A DNA stretch of 64,000 nt. It comes from Copromyces sp. CBS 386.78. Lineage: Eukaryota; Ascomycota; Sordariomycetes; Sordariales; Sordariaceae. The translations under genes and the position numbers were made by a program. Under the pieces are notes generated by a model, which was given only the letters and a program-made list of their open reading frames with translations, was not told the DNA's origin and made no database searches. Of this stretch, positions 31,050 through 43,565 are shown piece by piece. How positions within the stretch are numbered: position 1 is the first letter of the stretch; each line of letters opens with the position of its first letter. Location of the stretch: positions 368,541 through 432,540 of the forward strand of contig MU839108.1 in NCBI GenBank assembly GCA_030685235.1, written 5' to 3'.

Positions 31050-34000
31050 TGTTCGCGCTCACCTCCTTTTCCTTCCCTTGATTCATTCTAACCGGGGGCC
31101 GCCGATGATGAGTTCACTAAGAGACCGACGAGGGATTGACCAAGACGACGCATATGAACTGAGGCGGTTACACGGTACCTCGGGGAGCAAGCGGTACAGC
31201 CCTGAAAGTGCAGACTTAGGGGTCAAGTGAGAGTGGTTCGATGAGGGGACGGATAACGCAATCGATGATGATGAATGACCACTCGCGTCGTCAAACTGAG
31301 ATTGTACGTGGAACTGGGGGCTCTGATCATTCAGGAGGGAATAACATGACAAGGAAGGAGGATGCGACCTGTGATGAAGCGTCCTTGTCTCTGAAGTACA
31401 ATGCAGGTTGCAGCACTTGTGTTCTCTTGCGTACTCAGGACGAGATTATCAGCGATCTGAGGTCAATGGCCATCCAATATGTGTCCGGCAGGGAAGGCGG
31501 GTTGGGTTGAGGGCCGGTGCCACGACCACTTCAAAAGAACTATGTCCTTTGAGCATGGAACATATCAGGTATAGTAGCTGTTTTTCTTTCTTTTCTTATA
31601 CAGTTCTTTTCCAATGATGATTGCATTTCTCTGAAAAAACAACGTTATGTGGACATATCACAACTTGACACATCATTCTACCAATCTGAACCGCTTGAGC
31701 TTTCAAGGAACTCGTATCGTCTGCGCTTTTCATAGAGGCTTATGTGCTAACATGCTTCAATGCCAGGGGAACCCAACCGAAGCGGCGAAGAATACCCTAG
31801 GTGCTTGGGAGTTAAAAGGCGGCCGAGATCAAATGAATTGTATGAGTAGCATTACTGAGGATGTGAAGATGGGTTGTTGTAGGCAAACCGAGAAAGCATG
31901 AGGCGAGAAAGTCATAGTGCAGATTTTTGGGGATGTCCAGTCGAAGCCCGCGATACGTCGGAGCCAACGCGCGGAAGAAGAATGGCAATTCAAATGCCAA
32001 AGCCAATTCCAAGGAAGATGACAATGGAACACATGCTGTCCTCGAACTCAGTGTAGTATCCGTGTATGACTCCATGGTAACAGACCTTCAGTTGTGTATG
32101 ACTCCATTAGATGTGAGGGAATGGAGCCAACTTGAAGCCAACAAAGAGTGTTCGGAAAAGTAAAGCATGTGAAGTGTGACTCGGTCAAGCCTCAGTACCT
32201 AGGTACCTCTATCAACTGTGCGGTGTAACTGGAAGCGGAATTACTCTGCTAAATGACGGCTGCGAAATTGCTAGCATCGCAGGCAGACAATGGCGGATAG
32301 TTGAAGACAATGAAATCCATTGGTTGTTCATAGATGAATGAGGCTCCCGACCTTGTAACACTGCTGTGTGCTTCCCCATATTCATGCACTACCTCGGAAG
32401 CACCGTTGTGAGGTTGTGGGATAACAGGTGTGGGCTTAACTCAAAGCACGGGTGCCGGGGTGGAGCGATTATCGTGAAAGATGATTGAGTAGCTTCGGAA
32501 TTGAAGAGTCGCTGCTCATAACTGGAAAGCCTGGTTACCTCAACAATTGAAGGTAAAGAGGAGTGAGCATAGGTATCTCGTCCACTTGACTGGGACCGTT
32601 ACAAAATGATGATAGGGATCACAAGACTTTGAAAACACCGTTGGCTGGAGTCCCATGGGGATTCTTCCCTTCAGGATATGCCTAAACTTGGCTTCAAAGG
32701 TAAGGTATAAATAAGAACGCTTGAATGCGTGTGAGAGTATGCCCAAGGTGTATTACACTGACTGTGATGTGTTCGGGAAGGGGAGATTCGTTGGTGAGAT
32801 GGCGCCGGTGAAATGGTGTCTAAACGATGTCGTCAAGGTGCCAAATTGTTTGGTCTCGTCTCCCAATATCAACGGGCGGTGGAATATAGGCCGAGACGGC
32901 GTGATAGGCCCGGGTGATCACCGGTCGAGTACATCCCTTGAGGCACAGGCTTGTGATAATGAGTCACTGCTTGCTTGAGACGCGGCTATTACCACCACTC
33001 GGCGATAACAGACGTAGAAGGCCCAGTTGATAGAAAGAGTACGCGTCCTTCATCAACCACCCGTCTGCCTCGTCTCAAAGCTTCAAATCCACGCCACTGT
33101 CCGGTAATTAGTCGAAGTCGGGGTCGGGATCGGGGCTCTTGGTTCGACGAAGGGTCGTCGTTGTCCGCTGCTGTCGTCTACATGTAGGTATTGGAGGCCT
33201 CGTGATATGAGCATATGGCTTTGGCTTTGATGAGTCAGTGGGCGACCGGTTATCATTCGTTCGAACAATCTGATGTCGGGCTTGGGTAGGCCCATGAGGA
33301 CGTCCTGCTTGTTGAGGTTTGTGGGTAGATTTCCTCTACATCTGTTGCTGCCATTGCTGTTCCGCTTGCTCGACGTTCTGCACTGTAACGGTTGACAGCG
33401 GGTGCACTTCGTTGGAGGTGGCTGCTCTTCTTTTTGTTATAACGTTGTCGGAGTCAAAGACACGTGTAGCTTTTCACGCGTTTCGAACCATGGCCGCCTA
33501 CGGCGCCCAGTTTGCTTACTTCCGTCTTTATCGGCGAGTGACGACGATAGGTAGGTAGCATTCGCATACAGCGCCGTCGAACGTCATACCGTCGACGGGT
33601 CCGGGAAGGGAACCCGTGGCAGCTTGGCGGCATGGCGGCATTGGTATGGCACCTTCAGGGTCCGAGTCTGGCTTGCATTCCACCGACGGACCTGATTCCT
33701 TGGACGTATGAGATGTTGCCGCGCAAACACGCTTTCTGGCTTCTTGTTGGGTCCAACATGAACGTGCAGGGCAGCCGCCCTTGGAAGTGTCGGTGAAGAG
33801 ACATAACCGAGGAAGGATGACTGCAACGACGGCCACACGCCGAAGCCGGTGAGGTGATGAGCGATGCATTGCCATATAAAATTCTTGCATGCTCCCGTAT
33901 GAGAGCGGCAAGGATTCGAGAAAAAGGGCCATGTTGTCGAGGTGCCGTCCATCCTTGTTTCTGTCTTGGTCTCTGCCCTTGTAAGCGTAGACGTCTGGTC

Positions 34001-35180
34001 TTGGCAATAAGAAATTCTGATACTGCACTTGCGTATGGTTTTTTTTTTCTCTGGGAACGACTACCCGTTGGGAAAGCCTCACCTCCAATCGGGAGCAGGA
34101 ACCAACCAGAACCTGCATCAAAGTCCGGGCCCGGGATAGTGAGCTATTGGCTGGCTAACCCAAGCAACCATCATCGACAGCCCTCTTCTCTCGACATTGG
34201 ACATCAACGCAGCAAACAATGCGTACCAAGGCGCCATCAGTAGGGCAGCAGAGCATATCAGCGTACATCGATAGACCGCTCAACAACGAATGTGGTGTGG
34301 GCATCACGTTGTTGATAGGACGGAGGAAGGAGACATTGATAAGAGTCGTCGATTGATTAGGTGATGATCGATGTTTCGTGCGCAGGACTCAACTTTGGTC
34401 CTTTTCTTTAGAACTTGGGAAATTGGAATGAAGCGCACCTCCTCGTAATCAAACCTCGAAAAAACCTTTCTTGTTACTTTCGTGATGCAAGAAGCAAAGT
34501 CGCCGGGGTGTGTGCCATGTTGGACTAGGATTGATGGGAAAAGCCACCGGAAAATCACCATGCGTTTGGGGTTCAAGCAACAAGGGACAGGGGAGGGGGG
34601 TGCAAGTTGCCAAGAGTCGACCACCGGGCCGGGGACAAGGTGAGCATCAGCAAGGTGTGCAGCAAATACCAAATCCTATGTGTGACCGCAGCCAAGCATG
34701 TTCACGAGAAAATGGCCCTCACCTGTGGTCGCACTCTTGTTGGCGTTGAACAGACCTCACCGTAGCAATGCACTGTATGGTGTACAGGCCTGTCGATAAG
34801 GCCTTGGTGGAATCATGCCGTGCCCTGGAAGGAAATGGGGGTGGTTGATGGACTGGAGGTTGGAAGACATGATGATGCTCGCTTTGAGAATCATGGTGGT
34901 TCGGTAGGTGTCTTGCGACTTGTTCCCCGGAAGCCTTGCTCGATAACCAAACCATGCGTTCAAGACAAATGATGCTGCTGAGTAGGGCGTATTCGGACGT
35001 GAAAGTCTGGTGTCGAATCTTAACGGTCAGCGTGAATGCGACAGGGGGATAAGGGGCTCGTAAAGCGCCATGCAATTTTTTAGCCTTCACGGCTCGACGT
35101 TCAGGGGACAAGCTCTGTTATATCCGTGAGGTGGCTCCAGGCCGGTTGTTGGTTACGCAGAGCTACCAACAAGCATCCAT
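31050..35180. other. GC-balanced region without a recognisable gene
   Basis: The longest frames (33528-34121 minus, 197 codons; 34719-35111 minus, 130 codons; 33854-34243 plus, 129 codons) overlap other frames on the opposite strand and match no family I know. A spliced gene cannot be excluded. I see no RNA gene or repeat. Confidence 0.4.
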
Positions 35181-35182
35181 TA

Positions 35183-35246
35183 TTCCCACACTCAAACGCC
35201 TGGCCGTTTTCTTGGCATAAGGGGGTGGCACACACACACACACCGA
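35183..35246. repeat. Left TIR of the Tc1/mariner element
   Basis: It pairs with 39457-39531 in inverted orientation, with core CGCCTGGCCGTTTTC. The repeat ends in (CA)n. The two arms show one clear difference over about 50 bp (GCATAAGG against GCATGAGG). Confidence 0.88.
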
Positions 35247-35599
35247 CACAGATCGATAATCTAGCTTAACACTGCGAACAGATCAATTGTATCCTATTAT
35301 AACTCAACGATTTCTATACCAAATCTCGTATAATCTTAATCGCTCGTATCGCTAGCATTCGCTCTTATTATTAAATCTATCTTTTATCGTATTATTCTAG
35401 TATAATAGTAGCTTATATTAATAACAACTAAAAAGTACTTATAAACTTAATACTTTATAGCGGCGAACCTACTCGTAATATCGCTATCGCTATAAATATA
35501 TACGTACGTACCGTATAAAAATATAAACGCAATTTCGAACTTACTAGTAAGCCGTTTTTACTAATTCGAATACCCTAAAATATTAGAAAACTCCCTATA

Positions 35600-36500
35600 T
35601 AGGCAATAGAAATATATCGCTATATTAATTCCATATTAAAATAGCCGTCTCTAATATCAAGTAAGAAATTATTAACTTACTAGTTCTAAAGCTAAATATA
35701 TATCTCAACGAAATATACAAATTCTTTACCAACGATTACAATATATATATATCGACCGAGACTATACGGCGGCACCTTCGTCAAAAGTATTAGAAGAAGA
35801 AGAAATTAGCGTTTAAAGTAATATAATAACAACCTTAACTAGTAGTAAAGTAAATAATAAAAATATCGCTATTTACTACAAAAATATTCGTCTTCTACGA
35901 CGAATCTAGCACAAACCGACGAAATAGAATTCATTATATTAAATAGGTACCCCGTAGCACTATCGCAATATTAATAAGTATATTCAAACGTAATAAATAG
36001 TATTACCTCCTCCTAAATATATTAGTTAATAGTATATTCGAATTACTAATCTTCAAAAGTATAACAAATATCCCTAATTTTATAACATAATTAAAAAAAA
36101 AACTCCTCCCCTAAATAAACCCTTTCCCCGGCCGTAATAATATTCTAATAATAAATAACGCTAATTAGCATCCTCGTAACAAAATATATTACACGTACGC
36201 GAAAGTTAATATATTACTTTAATATCTACCGCTATACTCTCTAAAATTTAACCCAATCGAAACGTACTTTAATAATTTCAAGAAGTATATAAAACGGGTA
36301 TATAGCAACGAAAGTAGTAATAATATACCTAATAACGAATTTCCTACCTTTCTACATCGGATAGTAATAACGATTAAACATTATATTAAATAAATCCGTA
36401 GCTACTTTAAAAACGCAAAGCTAGCAATAGAAGATATTAATAATATAAATAAAAATTATATAATAATATACGTTAAAGAACTAAAGGAGTTTAAATAGAC
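35600..36500 (+). pseudogene. Tc1/mariner (DDE superfamily) transposase, RIP-inactivated
   Basis: One frame without frameshift shows the family order. There is a helix-turn-helix-like stretch with ISTETIRRHLR near 35.75 kb, the first catalytic block FVFYDESS near 35.89 kb, and the second block ILIINNANQHPRNKI near 36.15 kb (from VMDNASxH, the Asp now Asn). The third block YLPLYSLKFNPIE begins at 36223, with Glu intact, followed by FLHRIVITIKHYIK and a C-terminal end near 36.5 kb. Trp codons are lost to stops and Gln codons are kept, as expected for G-to-A change on the coding strand. Confidence 0.87.
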
Positions 36501-37670
36501 TAGCAACGTAACTAGGCGATAGTAATATAATTTAGAAAATACCGGGGAATCTAGAAATAGAGGTCGGTTATATTATAATTTAATATTAGAAATACCAAAT
36601 CTATATATTTATATAATAATACTAGAATACCAAAAATCCACTTCTTTCGCTATAAATCGTATTAATTCATTATAATTCGCTAGGACCGTTAGCGGTAGTA
36701 TTACCCGCTATAAAAGCGAAAGCCTTAGCGACGCCGTATTCGAAAGCAATATTAAATTGTAAATCTAGATCAATATACTAGTTAGCTAGGATTTCGAAAA
36801 GGTATAATAAAAGGTATACCTACTATAATTTAACTATAATACTAGTACTGCGTACTCCTATTTAAAAAAAATTTTAATACCGCTTTTAAAGGCTATATAG
36901 AATTCTAAAGAAAAGCTTAGCCATATAAACCACTCTACCGGCTATTCTCTAAGCGCGAATATATCGGTTAGCGCCGCTAAATTACAGAATTCCTCTCGTA
37001 AAGTAATAAGAACCTTATATACTATTATCGATTTTAATAACCTCCCAATATAATAATCCTTATAAAAGGTCTTAAAGAATTTAATAATAAACTCTTATAC
37101 TAACTAGTTAAATAAAGTAAGCAATAACGGTAACGAATATAAATTAAAAGATTATAGTAAGGGTAAATAAAAGACCGAAGATTCTCCAACTCCCTCCTTA
37201 TACTCCTCTTCCTCCTCCTCCTCCTTATACTTATCCTCTCTCTCCTCCTCCCTCTCGTCGGCTACCGATAGCAGTACAATCGATAGCAGTACCTACAAAG
37301 TCCTCCTACTATTAAAAATAATAATTATAATTAAAATAGAAGGGGGGTTAGCGCGCCTAACCGCAAGAATTTCATAATCGGTTAACTACCTATAAAAGGC
37401 TATAGTCCAATACTCAGACGGCGTAGCCGAATCAATAATTATCGCCCTACCAAATACTAGGAAATTGTAAAATATATTATAACCACTAATAAATATAGTA
37501 GTAACTACAAAGCCGCTAGCGGTATAAAGAAAGTAATAAAGAGGCTAGGGGAATAAAGGGGGGTAGAAGTAAAGGGGGAAATATTAATAAAAGGGATAGT
37601 AAAGCGGGGGGTATAATATATAAAAGTATAATAAATATAGTCCTCTAAAATCATCCCTCCTTAGCGTAAC
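36501..37670 (+). pseudogene. Second plus-strand coding-like stretch of the Tc1/mariner element
   Basis: The transposase frame continues past the transposase end into a Ser-rich, low-complexity region (TEDSPTPSLYSSSS and onward, from 37177) with the same one-strand mutation pattern. There is no recognisable domain. It may be a second ORF or a decayed tail. Confidence 0.35.
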
Positions 37671-37679
37671 CTACAATAA

Positions 37680-39349
37680 ACTATTCATAATCTCTATATT
37701 AGCACTACTATTACCGCTATTAATATTATTAACAATATTAATATTAATAAAAAGATTATTACTACTACCGCGCCTTCCTCCTCCTCTACTACCGCTACTA
37801 CTATTAATAATATTCGCAATATTCTCCGCCATAATTATTTTATACAATATCAGACCAGGCAATATTCGTACAATAGCCGCACCTATAGAAATAATTTCAA
37901 CCCACTTACCCGCATCTTTAACTGTAAAATTATAATAATTCTTACTACTATTAAGGATATAATACATCTAATAATTAATACCCTTATTATAATTACGGTA
38001 ACGGTAACCGTTATTACACTTCTATACCTATATGAACTCTTAATAAACGGTACCTCTAATCTTAACCCCACCCGTACGTACCTCTCGCTTACAATCTAAC
38101 TTATTAAAATAATCGACCTCCTATAGTATTATATTAATAATAATCTTCCTCCTAATACCAACGCTACTCTTCGTCCCTAGGGTACGAAAACTACGCGAAA
38201 ACTAAAGGGTAACCGTTTAAATAACGAAGGGGTTTAACAAACCACGAAAGGGGGTTAATATTAAAGGCATACCTAAAACCGAAGGAGGAGGGAATATTAT
38301 TAACTCGCTAACAGGCGGTTCGGTTAATTAAAATTTAAAAAATATAACGAAAGTACAATACTAGCTAGCATAACGAAGGTACAATTTCATAACCGCTTCG
38401 TAATCGATACTACTATACATATTAGAAAACTCGTTATTAAAAATAATCTTATTATAAACTATAACTTTAACGCAACAATTATCCTATATAGTAGCAATAT
38501 ACAATACGTTATAAAAAGAGGCTTAATACCTCATCCCAATAGCCGCAATCATCTCAATAATATCCTATACGTAATTAGACTACAACTTTCTAATCTCCCC
38601 GAATAGGCCAGTCCTAAACCGCTATAAACAGAATTCGCCGTTATCTTACTCGACTTCAACCTCCTTATATAAACCGCAATCTTCAATAGCAGGCAATTTA
38701 TTATAACCGACGAACATATACGAACCCGTAATAATAAACTATACCCAAATAGATAGAAGGTAAGTAGGCTTAGGAAATAGGGCTAGAATAGCCAGCTTAC
38801 AGGCAGATAATATAAAAGTAAATCGAAATCTAATCAGGGAAGCTACCTCATCGTCGTCGTTACCAGAATAGTAAAACGAAATTTCGAAAGCCTTCTTCTT
38901 AGGGGTAAAGCGAATAGGGAATTCTTATTCAACGTCGTCGTCGCTAGAGAATTCGTCCTTATTACTAGAAAACTCAATAGGGGTAGCGGCCCGCTAAATA
39001 GGAGGGGATAAAGGTAAATCTAGTTCGGGCGCAGCGGGCTCCTTCCCCTTCCTCGACTTAGCCTTCTTAAGGGCGGCCTTCTTAGGCGCGGCCTTCTTAG
39101 GGGCGGCCTTCTTAACCTTCTTAGGGTTGGCAATAGCTTCATCAACCGATTACTCAACTTCGACGAAAGTACGGCTCTTCTTTCTAGGGCGAGCGGATAC
39201 GCATTATAGAATTATTATTATTACGCTAAGATCTTCCTAATCGGTTTCGCCATAGCCTTCGTCGAACTAGACCGAAGGTACACCGCTTCGAATACGAGAC
39301 CGCTTCAAATTTACAGGAGTCTTCTTAAAGATTATTTTAGGAGGCATTA
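37680..39349 (-). pseudogene. Accessory minus-strand ORF of the Tc1/mariner element (Lys/Ala-rich), RIP-inactivated
   Basis: The frame begins MPPKIIFKKTPVNLKRSRI at 39349 and runs leftward for several hundred codons, broken by stops that sit where Gln is expected. A histone H1-like run of AAPKK repeats (39057-39125) is followed by acidic Ser/Asp patches. I recognise no domain. The length and the mutation pattern (Trp kept, Gln lost, as expected on this strand) argue that it was once a real gene of the element. Confidence 0.5.
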
Positions 39350-39456
39350 TCGCAATAAGTTTATTTACTTTAAACGAAAAGTATAGAGTTTGAGCTTCAA
39401 TTCTATATAAGAATCGTCATAAAAGGTTACGATTTACGGATTTACGGGTTGAGTAG

Positions 39457-39531
39457 CGGTGTGTGTGTGTGTGTGTGTGTGTGTGCCACCCCCTCATGCC
39501 AAGAAAACGGCCAGGCGTTTGAGTGTGGGAA
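39457..39531. repeat. Right TIR of the Tc1/mariner element
   Basis: It contains (GT)n followed by the reverse complement of the left TIR, ending GTGTGGGAA. Confidence 0.88.
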
Positions 39532-39533
39532 TG

Positions 39534-42296
39534 GTCCATGGTTGCGCTAAAAGTCCGGGTCGAGGGCCAACCACATCCGATTGACGGTGAGGCTCATGTT
39601 ATACCTATTCTCAGCTGGGTTGGTGCCGGGGGTTCAGGGCCCTGGGTCCTTCAGCTGATAATGGAGTACAGTAACGGGGAACACTCCCCATTCGCTAGAA
39701 TAGTCCTCGGCGATGTAGCAGAACTCCATGACCAGCTTTAGGGCAATCAGGGGAGATCACCACTGCTGTAACAGTTCGCCACAACCAGGAGGGCTCCTGG
39801 ATTGAAGCTCTCTCACACTCTCAAACCTACCCTACGGAATGCGGGAGATCAGGCCACAAGAGGACACGGTAGCAGCAGTGAAATAGGGAAGAGATATTGG
39901 GCCGAGGTTTCAGCCAACCGAGACAGCATCTGGATTCAGGAGGGAGGCTGGACTAGCGGCGACTGGGTCCAGCCGTTGAAGGTTGATCAAGCTATCGGTC
40001 AATCTCACTAGACACCGCGTACGACATGGAACAAGCGGGTATAGCTTCAATATTTGTTCCATGCATGGACCACAAAAGGTTAGCAGGAAATGATATCGCG
40101 CGGTGGAGAGGGGCCTGGGCGATATGTACACATGCATGTGTTCTTGGGGGCATGCAGGTCAGCCACGTGCAGACGAACACTCGCAAGCACAGGAACAAAC
40201 TGGGGACTGGAGTCTGGGGGCGAGCTTTAGACTTCAGCCTACTGACTGGGTTGCAATGGTAGGAAAGGTTGACTTGGATCTGGCATTCTCGGTGGATGAA
40301 CTGGAGGTGGGTTGGACGTGTCGATGGCCTTGGCAAATCCGGGCGTTATGCTGCCCTGTATGGAAGGCTGATGTGCACATGATGGCTTCTTTTGGTTGCA
40401 GCCACTGCATCTTGAAGAGAGTTGCCCGTGCCCATCCGACCGGTCTCGCGTCACCTGCCTGACCGATTTCTCGTCAACTCGGTGGAATGAATACCAATGT
40501 CGAGGTAGGCGCAGTGGGGGATGGCTTTTTCCATAATCCCGCTACTCCTGCCGTTTCCTGGATGATGGACGTGTAACACGTGGAAGGGGCGACTAACACA
40601 AGAGGCGATAGAAGCGGAGAGACGTCAGCCTCCGACTGCTCCTTCCGATGACATATCTTGAAGAAAGCCCCCGTTCCTGCTGGATTCATCCTCCATCCAT
40701 TTCCCGAACCTTCCCCCCTTTTTGTCTTGTTGATCTGGCTTGAGTGGTGTTCCGGGTCGAGAACTTGAACTCGTGTCCTGGCCACAGTGTACGACCAAGC
40801 AAATCCAACAATACCATTCGCGCAACCATAGGCATTCATTCAACAACTTTGGCGACTCGGTACTCGTCATTCCGGGTGTCTGGGCGCCCTCCCTGCCTTC
40901 GACATCTTTGATTGCCTACTTTCTATCCGAACCGTAGTGCAACACTAAACAGCTTTGTGAAGGACCAAGGTGAAAATTTTCACGGACGTGAATACTGGAA
41001 GTGACCAGTTACTCCCTGCGGTGACGTTGACCATCATCGCTCAGACCGAGTTTCAATTTCGCTTACACCTCGTCGACGGATTGGACGGGATCGGGGGCTG
41101 GGACTGTCCATCATCATCAGGAATCCGGGGGGCGCTTCAAGGGCATTCTAGCATTTGTTGTGCAAATTTCAGGGGCCCCTGGGAAAGTCGGAACCCGGTA
41201 GATTGGACGGCGATTGTTGAGTGATTCACGCGACAGCTCCACGAGCTCCAACAAGCCCCCATTCGACGTTTCGAAGTGCTCTTCTTTTCCACGCTGAAGT
41301 TGCCTGCTGTCGATCAGAAGCGCACACAGAACGAATCCGTGTTATCGGTCTATTTTGGAGGCTCAGCTGAAGGACGGGAGGCAACGGCATGGTTGAGTCA
41401 GAGGCTATCTACCTCTAGGTATCGTCAGACCAGTCCTATCGGCGGCTCTCTTCTCTAGGCATTTGACCGTCTCGGGCAGAGAGCGCTGGGAAGGCATTCG
41501 TGACTGGCTGGGAAATCCAGTGAAATCCAGTCACAGTGTGACGGAACGCAGTCGGGGGGTGTGGTTCCTTCTGGCAAAAAAAGTGCTGACAAGCATCTTC
41601 CACTTCCCACCACCACGCAAAAGTGACTAAGCCTAAACAGGCTACTACAGCAGCGTCGTGGCTCGCTACGGACACGCCCCCCTCCACACCAAACGGGGGC
41701 AGAGCTGCGGGCTCGAAAAATTGGCTTGGTTCACATCCCTGGCCCATGGGTCTTGGCACAGGCGTCGTCCCGCCCTCTCCGCCCAAGTGGGAGGGGAGTC
41801 TACTTGCACGGTTGTTGGCGCCGGTTAAGGTATAAAGTTCGCCAACCACCCATTTCACACCACTTTACGGTGATTTATCTGGCTGCTTTTTGCCAATTCA
41901 CCACAGCTTCCCGTCTCAACGGCTTTCCAACCGCGGATTTCCACGACATCCCCGTCTCCAACTGTCGCCCAATCTGGAACGCAGCCGGATCCACTCTTAC
42001 CCACAAGGTCGATCTAGGCTTGGTTGCATCATCCCAGGAATCTGCATACATCACCACACTCTTGACATGTTAGAAAGCAAAAGACGCTTCTCCTTCCTTC
42101 ATCTCAATACCGACCGCATACCCAGGTGACGGGTGTCATTTTTCTTTGCGTCACGACATCAGGCGCGATTTTTGCTTCGATTCAGGATTGTCGGGGAAAT
42201 ACATGCAGCAATAAAGAGCAAGGGACGAGGAACAAGCAACTTTTGGTTGTTGAGGTTCAGGAACAGATTTGGAAAGAAAACGACATCATCGACAAC
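39534..42296. other. GC-balanced region upstream of the gene at 42297; no gene recognised
   Basis: Only short overlapping frames occur (for example 40474-40839 minus and 41436-41858 minus). GGTATAAAG at 41828-41836 is a possible TATA box for the downstream gene, which would then have a leader of about 430 bases. Confidence 0.4.
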
Positions 42297-43565
42297 ATGG
42301 CCACTTATTCACCCTACGAGTCTACCCGGTACCGGGACGCCTACCCCTACGACGAGGACAGGTTTGCCAGTGCCTCAACAACGCCTTCACCCCGACAACC
42401 ATACCACTTCACCGAGCTTCCTCCCCGACCCCAACGATCGGCTACACGGGCTCACTTCCGGTCCGGCAGTGTCAGCGGCTACAACAGCACTTACAGCAGT
42501 CCTCGCGGCTCCTTCTCTCCCCGCTACACCAGCGACGGCCACTATGCCACTGCCAATGTGAGTCACTCGCGGTCATCGCGCAAACAAAGCTTTTCGGTTC
42601 CTCGCTCCAACTCCAAGCGTGAGCGGCCAAGTTCTTGTTCCTATTATCGGGCCTCGGACTCCCATGGAGAATCCGACGAAGACGAGCTGGATCGGCTGAA
42701 CCGGCTGGTCAAGATCGACGGTGTCACTTACATGGTGCCGGCGCAATCGAAAGCCGAGCGATACAGCACCCGGGATTACTTTACTGTCAATGCTGGTGGA
42801 CAAGGAACTGATTACGAATACTATGCACAGGCCGGCCCGCACCGTGATTACTATGACAGAGAGTCCGCCTTCCCTTCCCCCAGGTACGACTCGGACCGCA
42901 CGGACCGCAGGCCCCTTGCAGGACAACGTCGCAGTTCTACATCACATGCAGTTCCCCAGCGCCCTCAGACAGCCAGGCCAGCCAGCTCCTCTCACAAGAA
43001 GCCTCCACCGCCGACACGTGTGGCGACCGAGGAAGATGCCAAGACCTGGAAGATCCCTCCCGGGTATTCGTTGAAGAACTGGGACCCCACGGAGGAGCCT
43101 ATCATGCTGCTTGGGAGTGTCTTTGATGCCAACTCCCTTGGCAAATGGATCTATGATTGGACTGTTTACCATCACGGTCCTGCTACCCCTATCTCTGAGA
43201 TGGCCGGAGAGCTGTGGCTGCTCCTGATCCAGTTGGCCGGAAAGATCAAGCGTGCCGATCACTGTATGGAGAAGGTCCGTACCAAGGAGAATAAGGAGAT
43301 CCTCCAGGAGTTCATGGAGGCCGGCGACCGCCTCACGGATAAGCTTCGCAAACTTCTCAAGGCCTGTGAGGCTCCCATGCTTCGCTCTACCGCCAAGCAA
43401 CGGAGCTCTTCGCTCGGCAAGGGCGCTGGTGTTGAGTTCGTCGACACCCTGTTCGGACGTGAGCGGGAGCTGGAGAAGACGGAGCGTTTCATGTCCCAGG
43501 TCCGCCTGTGGAACCTTCGCTTCGACGCCAACTGCGAGGATATCCTTCGCAACCCGACCGCTTAA
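42297..43565 (+). CDS. Conserved fungal protein of unknown function, disordered N-terminus and helical C-terminal domain
   Basis: A single exon of 422 codons. The ATG at 42297 (CAACATGGCC) is chosen because it has a strong start context and the protein takes on its compositional character from there. The frame stays open upstream to 42126. Residues 1-250 are rich in Ser, Arg, Tyr and Pro and look disordered, with an acidic patch (ESDEDELD) near 150. Residues 251-422 form a compact region beginning WKIPPGYSLKNWDP, with HHGPATPISEMAGELWLLLIQ and a charged helix ending LRKLLKACEAPML. A final block GVEFVDTLFGRERELEKTERFM follows. I recall the WKIPPGYSLKNWDP region as conserved in filamentous ascomycetes, where such proteins are sometimes labelled vegetative cell wall protein gp1. 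That name reflects composition only. There is no signal peptide or membrane segment. The function is unknown. Confidence 0.88.
   Translation: MATYSPYESTRYRDAYPYDEDRFASASTTPSPRQPYHFTELPPRPQRSATRAHFRSGSVSGYNSTYSSPRGSFSPRYTSDGHYATANVSHSRSSRKQSFSVPRSNSKRERPSSCSYYRASDSHGESDEDELDRLNRLVKIDGVTYMVPAQSKAERYSTRDYFTVNAGGQGTDYEYYAQAGPHRDYYDRESAFPSPRYDSDRTDRRPLAGQRRSSTSHAVPQRPQTARPASSSHKKPPPPTRVATEEDAKTWKIPPGYSLKNWDPTEEPIMLLGSVFDANSLGKWIYDWTVYHHGPATPISEMAGELWLLLIQLAGKIKRADHCMEKVRTKENKEILQEFMEAGDRLTDKLRKLLKACEAPMLRSTAKQRSSSLGKGAGVEFVDTLFGRERELEKTERFMSQVRLWNLRFDANCEDILRNPTA

Larger units (their letters stand above)
35183..39531 (+). mobile_element. Tc1/mariner DNA transposon, 4.35 kb, RIP-mutated, with accessory ORFs
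   Basis: The ends are inverted repeats of about 60 bp starting TTCCCACACTCAAACGCC and ending in a CA microsatellite. The left flank is TA, and the right flank reads TG where TA is expected, so the Tc1-type TA duplication is imperfect. A plus-strand transposase frame gives the family. The element is two to three times the usual Tc1/mariner length because of further coding-like DNA on both strands. TpG is nearly absent while CpA is common across the whole element, so RIP hit one strand. Confidence 0.88.

Noticed and set aside
33528..34121. 197-codon minus-strand frame
   Set aside because: No recognisable domain, strong overlap with other frames and no splice context. A chance frame is as likely as a gene.
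42126..42296. Upstream extension of the 42297 gene to an earlier ATG
   Set aside because: The extra 57 residues include Cys-rich leader-like sequence unlike the rest, and the ATG at 42297 has a better start context.
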